Positions 10,142 through 19,681 of a stretch of DNA of 59,859 nucleotides are shown in pieces; positions within the stretch are counted from its first letter, which is position 1; every line of letters begins with the position of its first letter. Source of the stretch: an uncultured Verrucomicrobia subdivision 3 bacterium. GTDB lineage: Bacteria > Verrucomicrobiota > Verrucomicrobiia > Limisphaerales > UBA11358. The translations under genes were made by a program, and so were the position numbers. The notes under the pieces were generated by a model. That model had not been told where the DNA came from. It was given only the letters and a program-made list of their open reading frames with translations, and did not search any database. The DNA lies in the NCBI GenBank assembly GCA_903850425.1, contig CAINLR010000028.1, positions 1 to 59,859 of the forward strand. The letters run 5' to 3'.

Positions 10142-10190
10142 CCTGCGGCGGGAATCTTGTCCATTTGGGGTTGCAATTTAGATTTGCAAA

Positions 10191-10346
10191 ATGACTAGCA
10201 CCGTCAAAGTTACTTGGATCATCATCGGGGGCGCATGGGGCCTGTTTGCCCTGTTCACGCTTGGGCTGCTGGTGGCGTCCTGGCACCGACGGCGGGAGCG
10301 GCGGAAGCGCAAAGGCCATCGCCGGAAACATAAGGAGTGGGGTTGA
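10191..10346 (+). CDS. Small single-pass membrane protein, hypothetical
   Basis: An ATG at 10191 opens 51 codons: one hydrophobic span (about residues 8-29, 'WIIIGGAWGLFALFTLG') followed by a strongly basic tail rich in R, K and H. The topology would be N-out with a positively charged cytoplasmic end. No Shine-Dalgarno site is visible, which is common here. It lies between the PAP2 and PPK2 genes on the same strand. The function is unknown, and coding status rests only on the tidy membrane-plus-basic-tail composition. Confidence 0.4.
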   Translation: MTSTVKVTWIIIGGAWGLFALFTLGLLVASWHRRRERRKRKGHRRKHKEWG

Positions 10347-10417
10347 GCGGACCAAGGCAACGACGGGGCGCATATTTTTTCTTTTCTTTCGTCCTCGGCT
10401 GACGGCAAACTCGCGTT

Positions 10418-11278
10418 ATGAAAACCAAGGCATTCCGCGTGCGCGCGGGCGACTCGATCAACCTCAAGCATTGGCCGACTCAAGTGAAGCCGGTTTACTC
10501 GTCGCCGGACGACTATCAGAAAATCCTCGCGGAGCACATCCACGATCTGAGTCATTTGCAGGATTTGCTCTACGCGCACAACCGCTATGCCTTGCTGCTG
10601 ATTTTTCAGGCAATGGATGCGGCGGGCAAGGATGGCGCGATCAAGCACGTCATGTCCGGCGTGAATCCGCAGGGCTGCCAGGTTTACAGTTTCAAACATC
10701 CGAGCGATGAGGAACTGGATCACGATTTTCTCTGGCGCACCACGCGGTGCCTGCCGGAACGCGGCCGCATCGGCATCTTCAACCGGTCCTACTACGAGGA
10801 AGTGTTAGTCGTGCGGGTGCATCCGGAACTGTTGCAGAAACAGGCTCTCCCCGCCGAAATTCTGGCGGACAAAAAAATTTGGGAGAAACGCTTCACCTCC
10901 ATCGCGAATCAGGAAAAGCATCTGCAGCGGAATGGCACGCGGATCGTCAAATTCTTTTTGCACTTGTCCAAGGCGGAGCAGCAAAAGCGATTTTTGCAGC
11001 GGATTGAAGATCCGAACAAAAACTGGAAATTCAGCGAATTCGATCTCGCGGAGCGGGCTCGTTGGAAGGACTACATGCAGGCCTACGAAGAGTGTCTGCC
11101 AGCGACCAGCACGGAACAGGCCCCGTGGTATGTCGTGCCCGCCGACGACAAGTTGAACGCCCGGCTGATCATCTCCCAAATTGTGGTCGAGACCTTGAAG
11201 GAATTGAACATGAGTTATCCCGCGCCGCGCAAGCCGGCGGAATTGGCGGCGTTGCGCAAGTCGCTGGCGAAAAAATAA
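10418..11278 (+). CDS. ppk2: Polyphosphate kinase 2 family protein (class III-like polyphosphate:nucleotide phosphotransferase)
   Basis: A 286-residue cytoplasmic enzyme. The Walker A motif is 'DAAGKDG' (68-73) within '[17 protein letters not shown]', the Walker B/lid region is '[18 protein letters not shown]' from about 119, and 'DPNKNWKF ... [15 protein letters not shown]' plus '[11 protein letters not shown]' complete the single PPK2 domain. Length and motif text resemble class III enzymes, which phosphorylate AMP and ADP using polyphosphate; that subclass call is from memory of family sequences. No accompanying PPK1 or exopolyphosphatase is in the window. Confidence 0.9.
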   Translation: MKTKAFRVRAGDSINLKHWPTQVKPVYSSPDDYQKILAEHIHDLSHLQDLLYAHNRYALLLIFQAMDAAGKDGAIKHVMSGVNPQGCQVYSFKHPSDEELDHDFLWRTTRCLPERGRIGIFNRSYYEEVLVVRVHPELLQKQALPAEILADKKIWEKRFTSIANQEKHLQRNGTRIVKFFLHLSKAEQQKRFLQRIEDPNKNWKFSEFDLAERARWKDYMQAYEECLPATSTEQAPWYVVPADDKLNARLIISQIVVETLKELNMSYPAPRKPAELAALRKSLAKK

Positions 11279-11325
11279 CCGCCGACCCCGAGCCCTCACA
11301 GGCCTAAATTGCCCGCGCCGGCCGC

Positions 11326-12594
11326 TCAATTGGTTTTCTTGCGATAGAACATCGGCTTCAAGCTGGGATACATGGTCTGCATGTCGGCGATGCGGACAAT
11401 CATCCAGGGCTGGCGATAGTTGTTGCCATATTTGGTGAAGGCGAGGTCATCGGCTAAGAACACGGCGGAGTGTTTTATTTCGTTGTGGTCATTCGCAAAC
11501 AGGATGACATCGCCGTAGAGCGACGGTCCGTCAATCCGGTAAAAATTCTTCTGGATGTAGTTCACCGTGTATTCCGGATTATTGTAGCGGTTGTCGGGCT
11601 CGATATTGGAAAAATTAAACGTGCTCCAGTGGCAATCCATCTCGGGATCGCCCGGTTGCGCGGGCAGGGGATAGGTATAGAGGCGGGCGCGCGCAAACGG
11701 CGGGAGAAAATACATCAAGCTCACCGTCCCGCCTTCGGGCAAACCTTTCAGCGCTTCGAGCATCGGCCGCATGTCGGTGAATCGGACGTTGTTCATATGG
11801 CCCCAGTAACTCGCGATCTTATCAATATCGCTGTTCGGGCCGACGCAAATACGGGCCAGCATCGCCGGTTGCAGCGACAACACTTTGGCCATCATCGCCC
11901 GGCGCGGAGCCGTGGGGATTTTGCGCAGCAACAGATTGTAATCCGTCAAACGCACGGCGTTGGTGGCGGGATAAACCAGTTGCTTGAGCATCGCTACATC
12001 ATCCGGCTGCAACCGGTTGTCCGCATAAATGGTCTCGATGCTGTCCGCTGGAAAAATAAACGGGTAATCCATGTAGGTCTCCACGTTGCGGCCATACAAC
12101 GCGCCATAAAGCTGCTGGCGCGTCTCGGGTTTCAGCGCGAGCAGAAAAGCCTCGTCTGGTTGGAACACCAGAGTATTTCCCTGCCCGGTGAGGCGGTTCG
12201 GCGTCACTTGCGCCGCGATCTGTTCCGGGGTCAGGCCATTGGCGGCGAGCAGGGCTTTGAGCTGCGCCAGATTCAAGCCGGTAAACTTCCAGGACTCCGG
12301 TTCGGGATCTTGGACCTCGCGCGAAATGTATTCCGTGGGCCGCTCCAACTTGATGCTTTGGGTCAGCAGTTCACCCCATGGACCGGTGTGGGTGGATTTG
12401 CTTTTGTCGGAGGCATCCGGATCCAGCCCATCGCTCTGCGCAAACAAATATTCTTTGGGTTTGGGCTCGAACAGCCGGCAGGAAACCAGCGCCGAGCCGG
12501 CTATCAGAAACAAGCTGAAGCAGATTAACCCGACCAGATTGAACCGGAACGAATTCACCGTTTCGGTCTCATTATTATTTTTTAATTTCGCCAT
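11326..12594 (-). CDS. Unknown exported lipoprotein-like protein with a possible NlpC/P60-type C-terminal domain
   Basis: A 422-residue protein with a hydrophobic segment (LVGLICFSLFLIAGSALVSC) ending in a lipobox-like 'LVSC', so it may be lipid-anchored. The middle is helical with no motif I recognise. The last third has 'MDCHWSTFNF', and then 'SLYGDVILFANDHNEIKHSAVFLADDLAFTK', which resembles the Cys ... His arrangement of NlpC/P60 or CHAP cysteine peptidases (GDV-x-F, then H-x-A-x-F/Y). If so it could trim peptidoglycan. That reading is inference, and the family is otherwise unrecognised. It converges on ppk2 with no obvious terminator between them. Confidence 0.7.
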   Translation of the reverse strand: MAKLKNNNETETVNSFRFNLVGLICFSLFLIAGSALVSCRLFEPKPKEYLFAQSDGLDPDASDKSKSTHTGPWGELLTQSIKLERPTEYISREVQDPEPESWKFTGLNLAQLKALLAANGLTPEQIAAQVTPNRLTGQGNTLVFQPDEAFLLALKPETRQQLYGALYGRNVETYMDYPFIFPADSIETIYADNRLQPDDVAMLKQLVYPATNAVRLTDYNLLLRKIPTAPRRAMMAKVLSLQPAMLARICVGPNSDIDKIASYWGHMNNVRFTDMRPMLEALKGLPEGGTVSLMYFLPPFARARLYTYPLPAQPGDPEMDCHWSTFNFSNIEPDNRYNNPEYTVNYIQKNFYRIDGPSLYGDVILFANDHNEIKHSAVFLADDLAFTKYGNNYRQPWMIVRIADMQTMYPSLKPMFYRKKTN

Positions 12595-13001
12595 AAACGT
12601 CAGGGAAATGATCGACTAGACTAACATACAATTGGCCGCCAGCAAGATTAGTTCCGGCAGCCGCCCGGGACACCGCGCCCGAACGAACGCTGCTGGCGCG
12701 GGTTGCATCGGGTTAACATCGGCGAAGGAGCTGTCATCTGGCCTCACATTTTTTGTCATGTGGCAACCCTCGTCCGCCACATTTTGCGCTTGGAATGCAG
12801 TTGGACCCGGTTCCTCGCCGCGGTGGGCCGGATTGGCGTCCTGGCGGTGCCGGAATATTTCCAGCTCCCCCGTTTTAGGGATTGTCCGGCACCGCGCTTC
12901 ATTCCAAGCTGTTTTTTTATGCGAACCGGTGCCGTGAACCATGCCTCGCTCCCAGAGCTCTGTTGAACTTTCGCTGGCGGTCCAGTTGAATTGAGTTTTA
13001 C
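12595..13001. other. Intergenic region without recognised gene
   Basis: Short open frames exist on both strands but none shows family text or a plausible start. The region should contain the divergent promoters of the lipoprotein-like gene (minus) and the TRIC-type channel (plus). No repeat or hairpin with a T-tract was seen. Confidence 0.5.
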
Positions 13002-13643
13002 ATGCAATACATGCTCGAACATTTTGCCGTCAGCATCGCCGCCATCACCGGCGTGCTGGCCCCGCGCGGGAAAGCGGTGGACTTGTTCGGCGTGCTGGTG
13101 CTGGCGCTGGTGACGGCGTTTGGCGGCGGCACCATCCGCGACGTGCTGCTCGGTGATTTGCCGTTGTTTTGGATGGCCGACCAGAGTTTTGTGCTCAATG
13201 CGGCGCTGACCGCCGTGGTCGTGTTTTTTCTCGTGCGTTACCACGCACTGCCGACGACGGTGCTGATGGTGGCGGACGCGTTTGCGCTGGCGTTGTTCAC
13301 GATGATCGGCACGCGCAAAGGCCTGGCGTTTCCGGTCGCGCCCTCCATCGCGGTCATGCTGGGGGTGACCACAGGCGTGGCGGGCGGCATTTTGCGGGAC
13401 CTGCTCATCGGGGAAATTCCGCTGGTGTTTCGGCGGGAAATTTATCTCTACGCCACGGCCGCGTTCGGCGGCGCATCGGTATTTGTGCTGCTGCATCAAT
13501 ATTCCATGGATGCAAAGACCAACGCCATCGTCAGCACGCTCGTCACGCTGTTGCTGCGCTTGGCGGGCATCAAATGGCGCATCCGACTCCCGATGTTTCG
13601 GCCCAAGGTCACGCTGCCAGAAAATCAGAAGGAGAACGGCTGA
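13002..13643 (+). CDS. TRIC-type cation channel / UPF0126 membrane protein
   Basis: A 213-residue protein with about seven hydrophobic spans and two repeated halves. Each half carries the family signature: 'GGGTIRDVLLGDLPLFW' in the first and 'GVAGGILRDLLIGEIPLVF' in the second. The G-x-x-RD-x-LLG-x-x-P motif defines the YicG/UPF0126 proteins, whose structures are related to trimeric intracellular cation channels. It acts in the inner membrane, probably passing K+ or other small cations. It is followed on the same strand by OPT and MFS transporters. Confidence 0.92.
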   Translation: MQYMLEHFAVSIAAITGVLAPRGKAVDLFGVLVLALVTAFGGGTIRDVLLGDLPLFWMADQSFVLNAALTAVVVFFLVRYHALPTTVLMVADAFALALFTMIGTRKGLAFPVAPSIAVMLGVTTGVAGGILRDLLIGEIPLVFRREIYLYATAAFGGASVFVLLHQYSMDAKTNAIVSTLVTLLLRLAGIKWRIRLPMFRPKVTLPENQKENG

Positions 13644-13774
13644 CATGGAGTTGCGAAAACAATTTCGCCATTGCGACCGCGGCCCGCGCCAGACTATCTT
13701 GGCGCGCGTCTCCGTAAAATTTGCACTCGTGCCGACGATGGCAATTTCCCATTACCAACCAACCAGAAGCGATT

Positions 13775-16018
13775 ATGCCCAACGAACCGAAAGCCGATAA
13801 CGACCAACTGAAATCCGTCGAAGCGCGCGACCAAGAGTGGTTGAAGAATGTTTATCGCGGCGACAAGGAGCCGGATCTCACCGTGCGCGCGGTCCTTGCC
13901 GGGATGATGTTTGGCGCGCTGATGTCGCTCTCCAATCTTTACGTCGGCCTGAAATCCGGCTGGGGCCTCGGCGTGGACATCGCGGCGGTGGTGGTGATTT
14001 TCACCGTGTTCAAGGCTCTGCGCAGTGTGGGCCTCGTCAAAAAAGATTTCGGCATTTTGGAGAACACCATGATGATGTCTGTGGCCGTGGCGGCGAGTTG
14101 GATGTCGTCGGCAGGTCTGGTCTCGTCGGTGCCAGCGCTGACGATGCTCACCGGCTACACGTTCGTTTGGTGGCAGCTTTCGTTGTTCATCGGCGTGGTC
14201 TTGCTGCTGGGCCTGTGCATGGCGATTCCGCTGAAGCGGCAGATGATCCAAATTGATGCGCTAAAATTTCCCGGCAACGTGCCGACGGGCGAAACGCTGA
14301 AAGCCATCTACGCTTCCGGCGACGAGGGCGTGCAAAAAGCCAAAGCCATGGGCGTCGCCGGTGTGATCGGCGTGGTGCTCGCCGCGCTGCGCGACTTGTT
14401 CAACGTGATTCCGGGAATGCTCACGCTGCCGGGACACATCGGGCGCATCGGTCTGGGCAAGCTCACGCTGACGTTTGAACCGAGCTTGATTTTCATCGGC
14501 ATCGGCGCGGTGTTCGGCATCAAAATCGGTCTGAGCATGTTGCTCGGACTGGTTTTGAACTACGGCGTGCTCGCACCGGCAATGATCAATCGCCACAGCG
14601 GCGACATCAAACATCCGCCGGCGGAAATCAAGGCGGCAGCGGTGGCGCAATTTCCGCTGACCGTCGCTGCCGGAGAAAAATTTACCGCGGAACTCACCGA
14701 GGCGGTGACGAGCCCGGAATTGTCGGCCGACTCGGCGGTCACGCAGTTCTCCTACACTTGGAGTAAAACCCAGACGTATCAGAACACCGCCGAACTTCAA
14801 AGCGGCCTGGCGGCGGAAAAATTATTGGACGACTCGCCGAATCCCTTCTTTGGCCATATCGCGGTAGGCACAGTGACCAACAAGTTGACGCAAGCCATAT
14901 CGCTTTCACTCGCCGCGATCACGGCCACGAATTGGGAGGCCATGCTGGCCATTCCCACCAATCAGTCAGCGCCATTGGTCGGCAATCTTGGCTTCAAGCC
15001 GGGTGCGAGCGCCAAACAAAACATCGGCGGCTTCCGCAACATCGCCGCGTGGTCGCTGTGGCCGGGCGCAACGATCATGGTCATCGGCGGGCTGCTCGCG
15101 CTGGCGTTCCAGTGGCGCACGCTCGGACGCACGTTCGGCGACATTTTCGCCAGCCTCGGCAACAATAAGAACCGTCCGCGTGGCGTGCTTGCGCATTTGG
15201 AAATCCCGATGACTTGGTTCGTCATTGGTTTTGTCGTGATGGGCTGCATCGCCACCGTGATGCTGGTGTGGCTGTTTGGCATTCACTGGTGGATGGGCCT
15301 GATTGCCGTGGTGATGACATTTTTTCTCGCGGCGGTCTGCACCCGGGCCGGCGCGGAGACGAGCGTGAATCCCATCGGCGCGATGGGCAAAGTGACGCAG
15401 CTCACCTACGGCGTGCTGGCACCCGGCAATATCCCCGCCAATCTCATGACTGCCGGCATCACCGCCGGGGCCGCGTGCAGTTGCAGCGACACGATCGGCA
15501 ATCTCAAGGTTGGTCACATGGTCGGAGCGAATCCGCGCAAACAATTCATCGCGCAGATTTTTGGCGTGCTCACCGGCGCGCTGATTGCCGTGCCGGTCTA
15601 TTTCCTGTTGGTGCCCGACCCGAACGCGCTCGGCGGCGAGAAATTTCCCGCGCCGTCCGCGCTGATCTGGAAAGGCGTGGCGCAGGTTTTGTCGCAGGGG
15701 CTGCACACCTTGCCGCGCACCGCAATCACGGGCGTGCTGGTGGCGCTCATTGCGGCGTTCGTCATCGTCATCGTCGAAAGAATTTTTCCCAAAACGCGAC
15801 CCTATATGCCTTCGCCCACAGCGCTGGGTATCGCGATGACGATTCCGGCCTACACCAGCTTTTCGATGTTCCTCGGCGCGCTCATCGCGTGGATTTTGGA
15901 AAAGTCCGCGCCGAAATGGAGCGAGCGCTTTGTCATCGCCATTGCGTCCGGTTGCATCGCGGGCGAAAGCATCGCCGGCGTTGGCATCCTTGCGATCAAC
16001 ATGCTGCTCGGCCGATAA
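13775..16018 (+). CDS. Oligopeptide transporter, OPT family
   Basis: A 747-residue integral membrane protein with about 14-16 hydrophobic segments. Family text includes 'TVRAVLAGMMFGALMS', 'FGILENTMMMSVAVAASWM', 'LKFPGNVPTGETLKA', and late 'GAMGKVTQLTYGVLAPG' with 'CSCSDTIGNLKVGHMVGANP'. OPT proteins import oligopeptides or metal chelates. A roughly 70-residue soluble insertion (about 285-400, from 'MINRHSGDIKHPPAE' to 'NPFFGHIAVG') lies between membrane halves. The start at 13775 has the most natural N-terminus (MPNEPKADN); the upstream ATG at 13721 adds unrelated residues. Confidence 0.93.
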   Translation: MPNEPKADNDQLKSVEARDQEWLKNVYRGDKEPDLTVRAVLAGMMFGALMSLSNLYVGLKSGWGLGVDIAAVVVIFTVFKALRSVGLVKKDFGILENTMMMSVAVAASWMSSAGLVSSVPALTMLTGYTFVWWQLSLFIGVVLLLGLCMAIPLKRQMIQIDALKFPGNVPTGETLKAIYASGDEGVQKAKAMGVAGVIGVVLAALRDLFNVIPGMLTLPGHIGRIGLGKLTLTFEPSLIFIGIGAVFGIKIGLSMLLGLVLNYGVLAPAMINRHSGDIKHPPAEIKAAAVAQFPLTVAAGEKFTAELTEAVTSPELSADSAVTQFSYTWSKTQTYQNTAELQSGLAAEKLLDDSPNPFFGHIAVGTVTNKLTQAISLSLAAITATNWEAMLAIPTNQSAPLVGNLGFKPGASAKQNIGGFRNIAAWSLWPGATIMVIGGLLALAFQWRTLGRTFGDIFASLGNNKNRPRGVLAHLEIPMTWFVIGFVVMGCIATVMLVWLFGIHWWMGLIAVVMTFFLAAVCTRAGAETSVNPIGAMGKVTQLTYGVLAPGNIPANLMTAGITAGAACSCSDTIGNLKVGHMVGANPRKQFIAQIFGVLTGALIAVPVYFLLVPDPNALGGEKFPAPSALIWKGVAQVLSQGLHTLPRTAITGVLVALIAAFVIVIVERIFPKTRPYMPSPTALGIAMTIPAYTSFSMFLGALIAWILEKSAPKWSERFVIAIASGCIAGESIAGVGILAINMLLGR

Positions 16019-16043
16019 CTGCGCGGCCGGCAAACAAACGATC

Positions 16044-17462
16044 ATGCTGACTCCGCCCGCCGCCAGCGACCTGCCGCAGCCAAAGCTGTGGCCCATCGCC
16101 ACAGTGATGGCCACCGGCGTCTTCGCCACGACCTTTGTGCAGACGCAATGTCTCGGCCAGCAGCCAATCAATTCATTGCTGATGGACGGGATGAAGTTGG
16201 ACAGCAATACGGCGGCCACGTTTGTCACGCTGGCCACCTTGCCGTGGACGTTCAAATCCATTGCGGGATTGCTGGTGGATCGGGTGCCGTTGTTTGGTTC
16301 GCATCGGCGAAGTTATCTGCTGCTCAGCGCGTTGCTGGCGGGCACGATGTGGCTATTGATGGGCTTGGAAAGCACCCACTACAATCTGCTGCTCGCCTGC
16401 GCCATCGGCATGAATGCCACGCTCGTTCTGGGCAGCACCACGGCCAACGGATTGCTGGTCGAAGCGGGCCAACGGACCGGCGCGAGCGGACGCCTCAGTT
16501 CCCTGCGCCAGTTTGCTTACACGTTGGCCAGCGTCATCGCCGCCCCCGCCGGCGGCTATCTGGCCGGCCGGTCGCTGGGTTGGACGAGTGCGATGGCGGC
16601 TTTGCCATTGGTCTGCCTGCTGGTGGCCGCCTGGTTTCTGCTGAAGGAATCTTCCACCGTGAAGCACGATTCCGAGTTTGCGGACGCCATCTGGAAATTG
16701 ATCCAACCGTTGCCGCGACAAGCGAATTTCGTCGGCAGCCTGCTAATCATCCTGCTGGCGTATTATTATTTCGACCAGTTCCTGCTCGGCCTGCAGTTGC
16801 TCTCCACCGCCTTCTGTATTTGGATTCTCATCGAGATGGTCGCGCTGCATCGGCTGGACGGGCCGCGCTGGCAATTGTATTTGCCCGCCGGCCTGCTTTG
16901 TTTTCTTCAGGCCGTGCCCACTTTCCGCAGCACCTGCTTTTACGAATATCAAACCAAGGCGCTCGATTACAGCAACGTCCAAATCGGCTGGCTTTCGCTG
17001 GCCGGCTTCAGCGTGGCGCTCTTGAGTTCCGGCGTTTATGCGTGGGTCTGCCGCAAAATTTCCCTTCGCACTTCGCTTTATGCCGCCGTGGTGCTCACCG
17101 CACTTTCCGCCGTGCCGTATTTGTTTTACACGCGCTATTCACCGGATTCCCCGTGGATGGCGCGGGCGCTCACGATCGAAAGCGTCGGCACGTTCCTGCA
17201 ATATCTTGCCTATGTGCCGCTCTTCGATCTGGCGATTCGCTCCACGCCGAAAGGCGGCGAGGCCCTCGGCTTTGCGGTGCTCATCAGCATTTGGAACGTC
17301 GGCCTGATGATCGGCGCGAAGACCGGCCCCATGCTCTACGAAACCGCGCTGCACCAGGACATGAACGCGCTCATCTGGATCAACGCCGGCGTGACGCTGG
17401 CGGGTATCGCCATCGTGTTCCTGCTGCCCAAGGCGCTCGTGGATCAACGCGAGGGAAGATAA
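16044..17462 (+). CDS. Major facilitator superfamily transporter
   Basis: From the ATG at 16044 this is 472 residues with about twelve hydrophobic segments. An early 'TFVTLATLPWTFKSIAGLLVDRVPLFGSHRR' region, readable as 'PWTFKSIAGLLVDR' plus 'GSHRRSYLL', is the loop 2-3 MFS signature with the D-R and R-R charges. The overall look is like the folate-biopterin/AmpG-type branch. It begins 25 bases after the OPT stop on the same strand and may be co-transcribed. The substrate cannot be read from sequence. Confidence 0.85.
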   Translation: MLTPPAASDLPQPKLWPIATVMATGVFATTFVQTQCLGQQPINSLLMDGMKLDSNTAATFVTLATLPWTFKSIAGLLVDRVPLFGSHRRSYLLLSALLAGTMWLLMGLESTHYNLLLACAIGMNATLVLGSTTANGLLVEAGQRTGASGRLSSLRQFAYTLASVIAAPAGGYLAGRSLGWTSAMAALPLVCLLVAAWFLLKESSTVKHDSEFADAIWKLIQPLPRQANFVGSLLIILLAYYYFDQFLLGLQLLSTAFCIWILIEMVALHRLDGPRWQLYLPAGLLCFLQAVPTFRSTCFYEYQTKALDYSNVQIGWLSLAGFSVALLSSGVYAWVCRKISLRTSLYAAVVLTALSAVPYLFYTRYSPDSPWMARALTIESVGTFLQYLAYVPLFDLAIRSTPKGGEALGFAVLISIWNVGLMIGAKTGPMLYETALHQDMNALIWINAGVTLAGIAIVFLLPKALVDQREGR

Positions 17463-17492
17463 CCCTGCAACAATTCAATCACCTCAAAGATC

Positions 17493-19667
17493 ATGAAAAC
17501 TAACTGGGTGATTCAGGTTCGGCTAATTCTGGCGCTGATTCTTCTCCCGTCGCTGGCAAGCAACGCGGCGGACTGGCTGGTTGACCCGTCGCCGTTTCGC
17601 GCGCTGATGGTGACGAACTCCGCGGCGAACGAAATCGTTTTGGAAAACGGATTGGTGCGGCGGGTTTTCAAACTCGCGCCGGACGCGGCCACCGTGGCCC
17701 TCGATAATCTGATGACCGGCGAAGCCATCCTGCGTTCCGTGCGGCCGGAGGCGCAGGTGGAATTGGATGGGAAAATATTCGACGTGGGCGGGTTGGTCGG
17801 CCAGCCGGTTCACAATTATTTCAATCCCGCATGGCTGGCGCAGATGAAAGCCGATCCGGCCGCGTTCCATTTTTCGGGTTTGAAAACGGGCCGCACCGCA
17901 CCGCGCTTTCCGTGGTTGAAGCGGAACGAATGGCTTTCCCAAGCCGCACCGTGGCCGCCGTCTGGCATCGCGATGACAATGATCTTCGACGCGCCGACAA
18001 ATCTCGGCGCGGTCACGATTGAAGTGCATTACGAACTTTACGACGGGCTGCCGGTGATGGCCAAATGGCTGACGGTGCGGAACGATTCGCCGAAACCAGT
18101 CATGCTCCATTCCCTGACCGTGGAGCAACTCGCCTTCGTCGAGCCCGAATCCATCGTGGACGGTGCGGCGGCGAATTTTCGCGGCAGCTACCGCGCGCTG
18201 GATGCGTTCAGCGATTATTCCTTCGGCGGCAATATGAGCGCCACCGCCGACGCGCCGGCCATCCATTGGCGGAACGATCCGCTTTACAAAACCCAGGTCC
18301 ACTACGAACTCGCGACGCCGTGCCGGTTGGAATGTTCGCCGCCCATCGGCCCGGAAATGGCCATCAAACCCAGCGAAAGTTTTGAATCGTTCCGCGTGTT
18401 TGAGTTGGTTCACGACAGCACCGATCGCGAGCGGCGTGGATTGGCCATGCGTCGTGCGTATCGCGCGCTCGCACCGTGGGCGCAGGAGAATCCCATTCTC
18501 ATGCACGTCCGCAGTGCCGCGCCGGACGCGATGAAAATGGCAATTGACCAGTGCGCCGCCGTTGGTTTTGAGATGGTCATCATGACGTTCGGCAGCGGTT
18601 TTGATATTGAAAACGAAAAGCCGGACTACCTCGCGCAAATCAAATCGCTGGCGGATTACGCCAAGAGCAAAGGCGTGGCGCTCGGCGGTTATTCGCTGCT
18701 GGCGAGCCGTTCGATTGACGCGGCCAATGACGCCATCAATCCCAAGACCGGGAAACCCGGCGGCGCGCGGTTCGGCGATTCGCCATGCCTCGGCAGCGAG
18801 TGGGGTGAAAACTATTTCCGCAAGCTGCGGCAGTTTTTCGAGCAGACCGGCTGCGGCGTGCTGGAAAACGACGGGTCGTATCCGGGCGATGTCTGCGCCG
18901 CGACCAATCATCCGGGCCACGCAGGACTTGCAGATTCGCAATGGACGCAATGGAAAACCATCCGTGATTTTTACCAATGGTGTCGCGCGCGGGGAATTTA
19001 TCTGAACGTGCCCGACTGGTATTTCCTCGCCGGTTCGAGCAAGACCGGCATGGGCTATCGCGAGACCGACTGGTCACTGCCCCGCGAGCAGCAGGAAATC
19101 ATCGAGCGGCAAAATGTCTTCGACGGCACCTGGGAAAAAGCGCCGAGCATGGGCTGGATGTTTGTGCCGCTGACGCAATATCACGGCGGCGGCGCGGCGG
19201 CCACCATCGAGCCGCTGGCGGATCATCTGGAACATTACGAGACGCGGCTGGCGAATCTTTTTGGCGCGGGCGTGCAGGCCTGTTATCGCGGCCCGCGCCT
19301 GTTCGACACCGACGAGACCAAGGCCGTCGTGAAAAAGTGGGTGGATTTTTACAAGGCGCACCGCGCGATTCTTGACAGCGACCTCATCCACCTGCGCCGC
19401 GCCGACGGGCAGGATTGGGATGGCTGGCTGCATGTGAATCCGGCGTTGAAGGAACGTGGCCTGGCGATGTTTTACAATCCGCGGAACGAGCTGGTAGAAC
19501 GACGCATCAAGTTGCCGCTTTATTACACTGGACTGACCGGGCGCGCGACCGTTCGCTTTGAAAATGGCCGACGTGAGGAAATCCAACTAGCCCGCGACTA
19601 CTCGGCGGAGATCACGGTGAAAATTCCCGCGCATGGACGGACATGGTGTATCATCGAGGCGGGCTAA
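17493..19667 (+). CDS. Secreted glycoside hydrolase, clan GH-D-like (alpha-galactosidase-like) TIM barrel
   Basis: A 724-residue protein with signal peptide 'MKTNWVIQVRLILALILLP ... ASNA'. A beta-rich N-terminal half (to about residue 320) is followed by a TIM-barrel stretch: 'AVGFEMVIMTFGSGF', 'YAKSKGVALGGYSLLAS', 'GCGVLENDGSYPGD' with candidate catalytic Asp, 'RGIYLNVPDWYFLAG', then a beta C-terminal domain. This arrangement resembles GH36/GH27-type alpha-galactosidases, but I do not recognise an exact family. It is the first of four secreted glycosidases on the same strand, and the next gene starts 14 bases downstream, pointing to an operon. Confidence 0.7.
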   Translation: MKTNWVIQVRLILALILLPSLASNAADWLVDPSPFRALMVTNSAANEIVLENGLVRRVFKLAPDAATVALDNLMTGEAILRSVRPEAQVELDGKIFDVGGLVGQPVHNYFNPAWLAQMKADPAAFHFSGLKTGRTAPRFPWLKRNEWLSQAAPWPPSGIAMTMIFDAPTNLGAVTIEVHYELYDGLPVMAKWLTVRNDSPKPVMLHSLTVEQLAFVEPESIVDGAAANFRGSYRALDAFSDYSFGGNMSATADAPAIHWRNDPLYKTQVHYELATPCRLECSPPIGPEMAIKPSESFESFRVFELVHDSTDRERRGLAMRRAYRALAPWAQENPILMHVRSAAPDAMKMAIDQCAAVGFEMVIMTFGSGFDIENEKPDYLAQIKSLADYAKSKGVALGGYSLLASRSIDAANDAINPKTGKPGGARFGDSPCLGSEWGENYFRKLRQFFEQTGCGVLENDGSYPGDVCAATNHPGHAGLADSQWTQWKTIRDFYQWCRARGIYLNVPDWYFLAGSSKTGMGYRETDWSLPREQQEIIERQNVFDGTWEKAPSMGWMFVPLTQYHGGGAAATIEPLADHLEHYETRLANLFGAGVQACYRGPRLFDTDETKAVVKKWVDFYKAHRAILDSDLIHLRRADGQDWDGWLHVNPALKERGLAMFYNPRNELVERRIKLPLYYTGLTGRATVRFENGRREEIQLARDYSAEITVKIPAHGRTWCIIEAG

Positions 19668-19681
19668 CCCAATCCATAAAA

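Noticed and set aside
12632-12966. Short plus-strand frames between the lipoprotein-like and TRIC-type genes
   Set aside because: Cys/Trp/Arg-rich text with no domain, signal or plausible start context.
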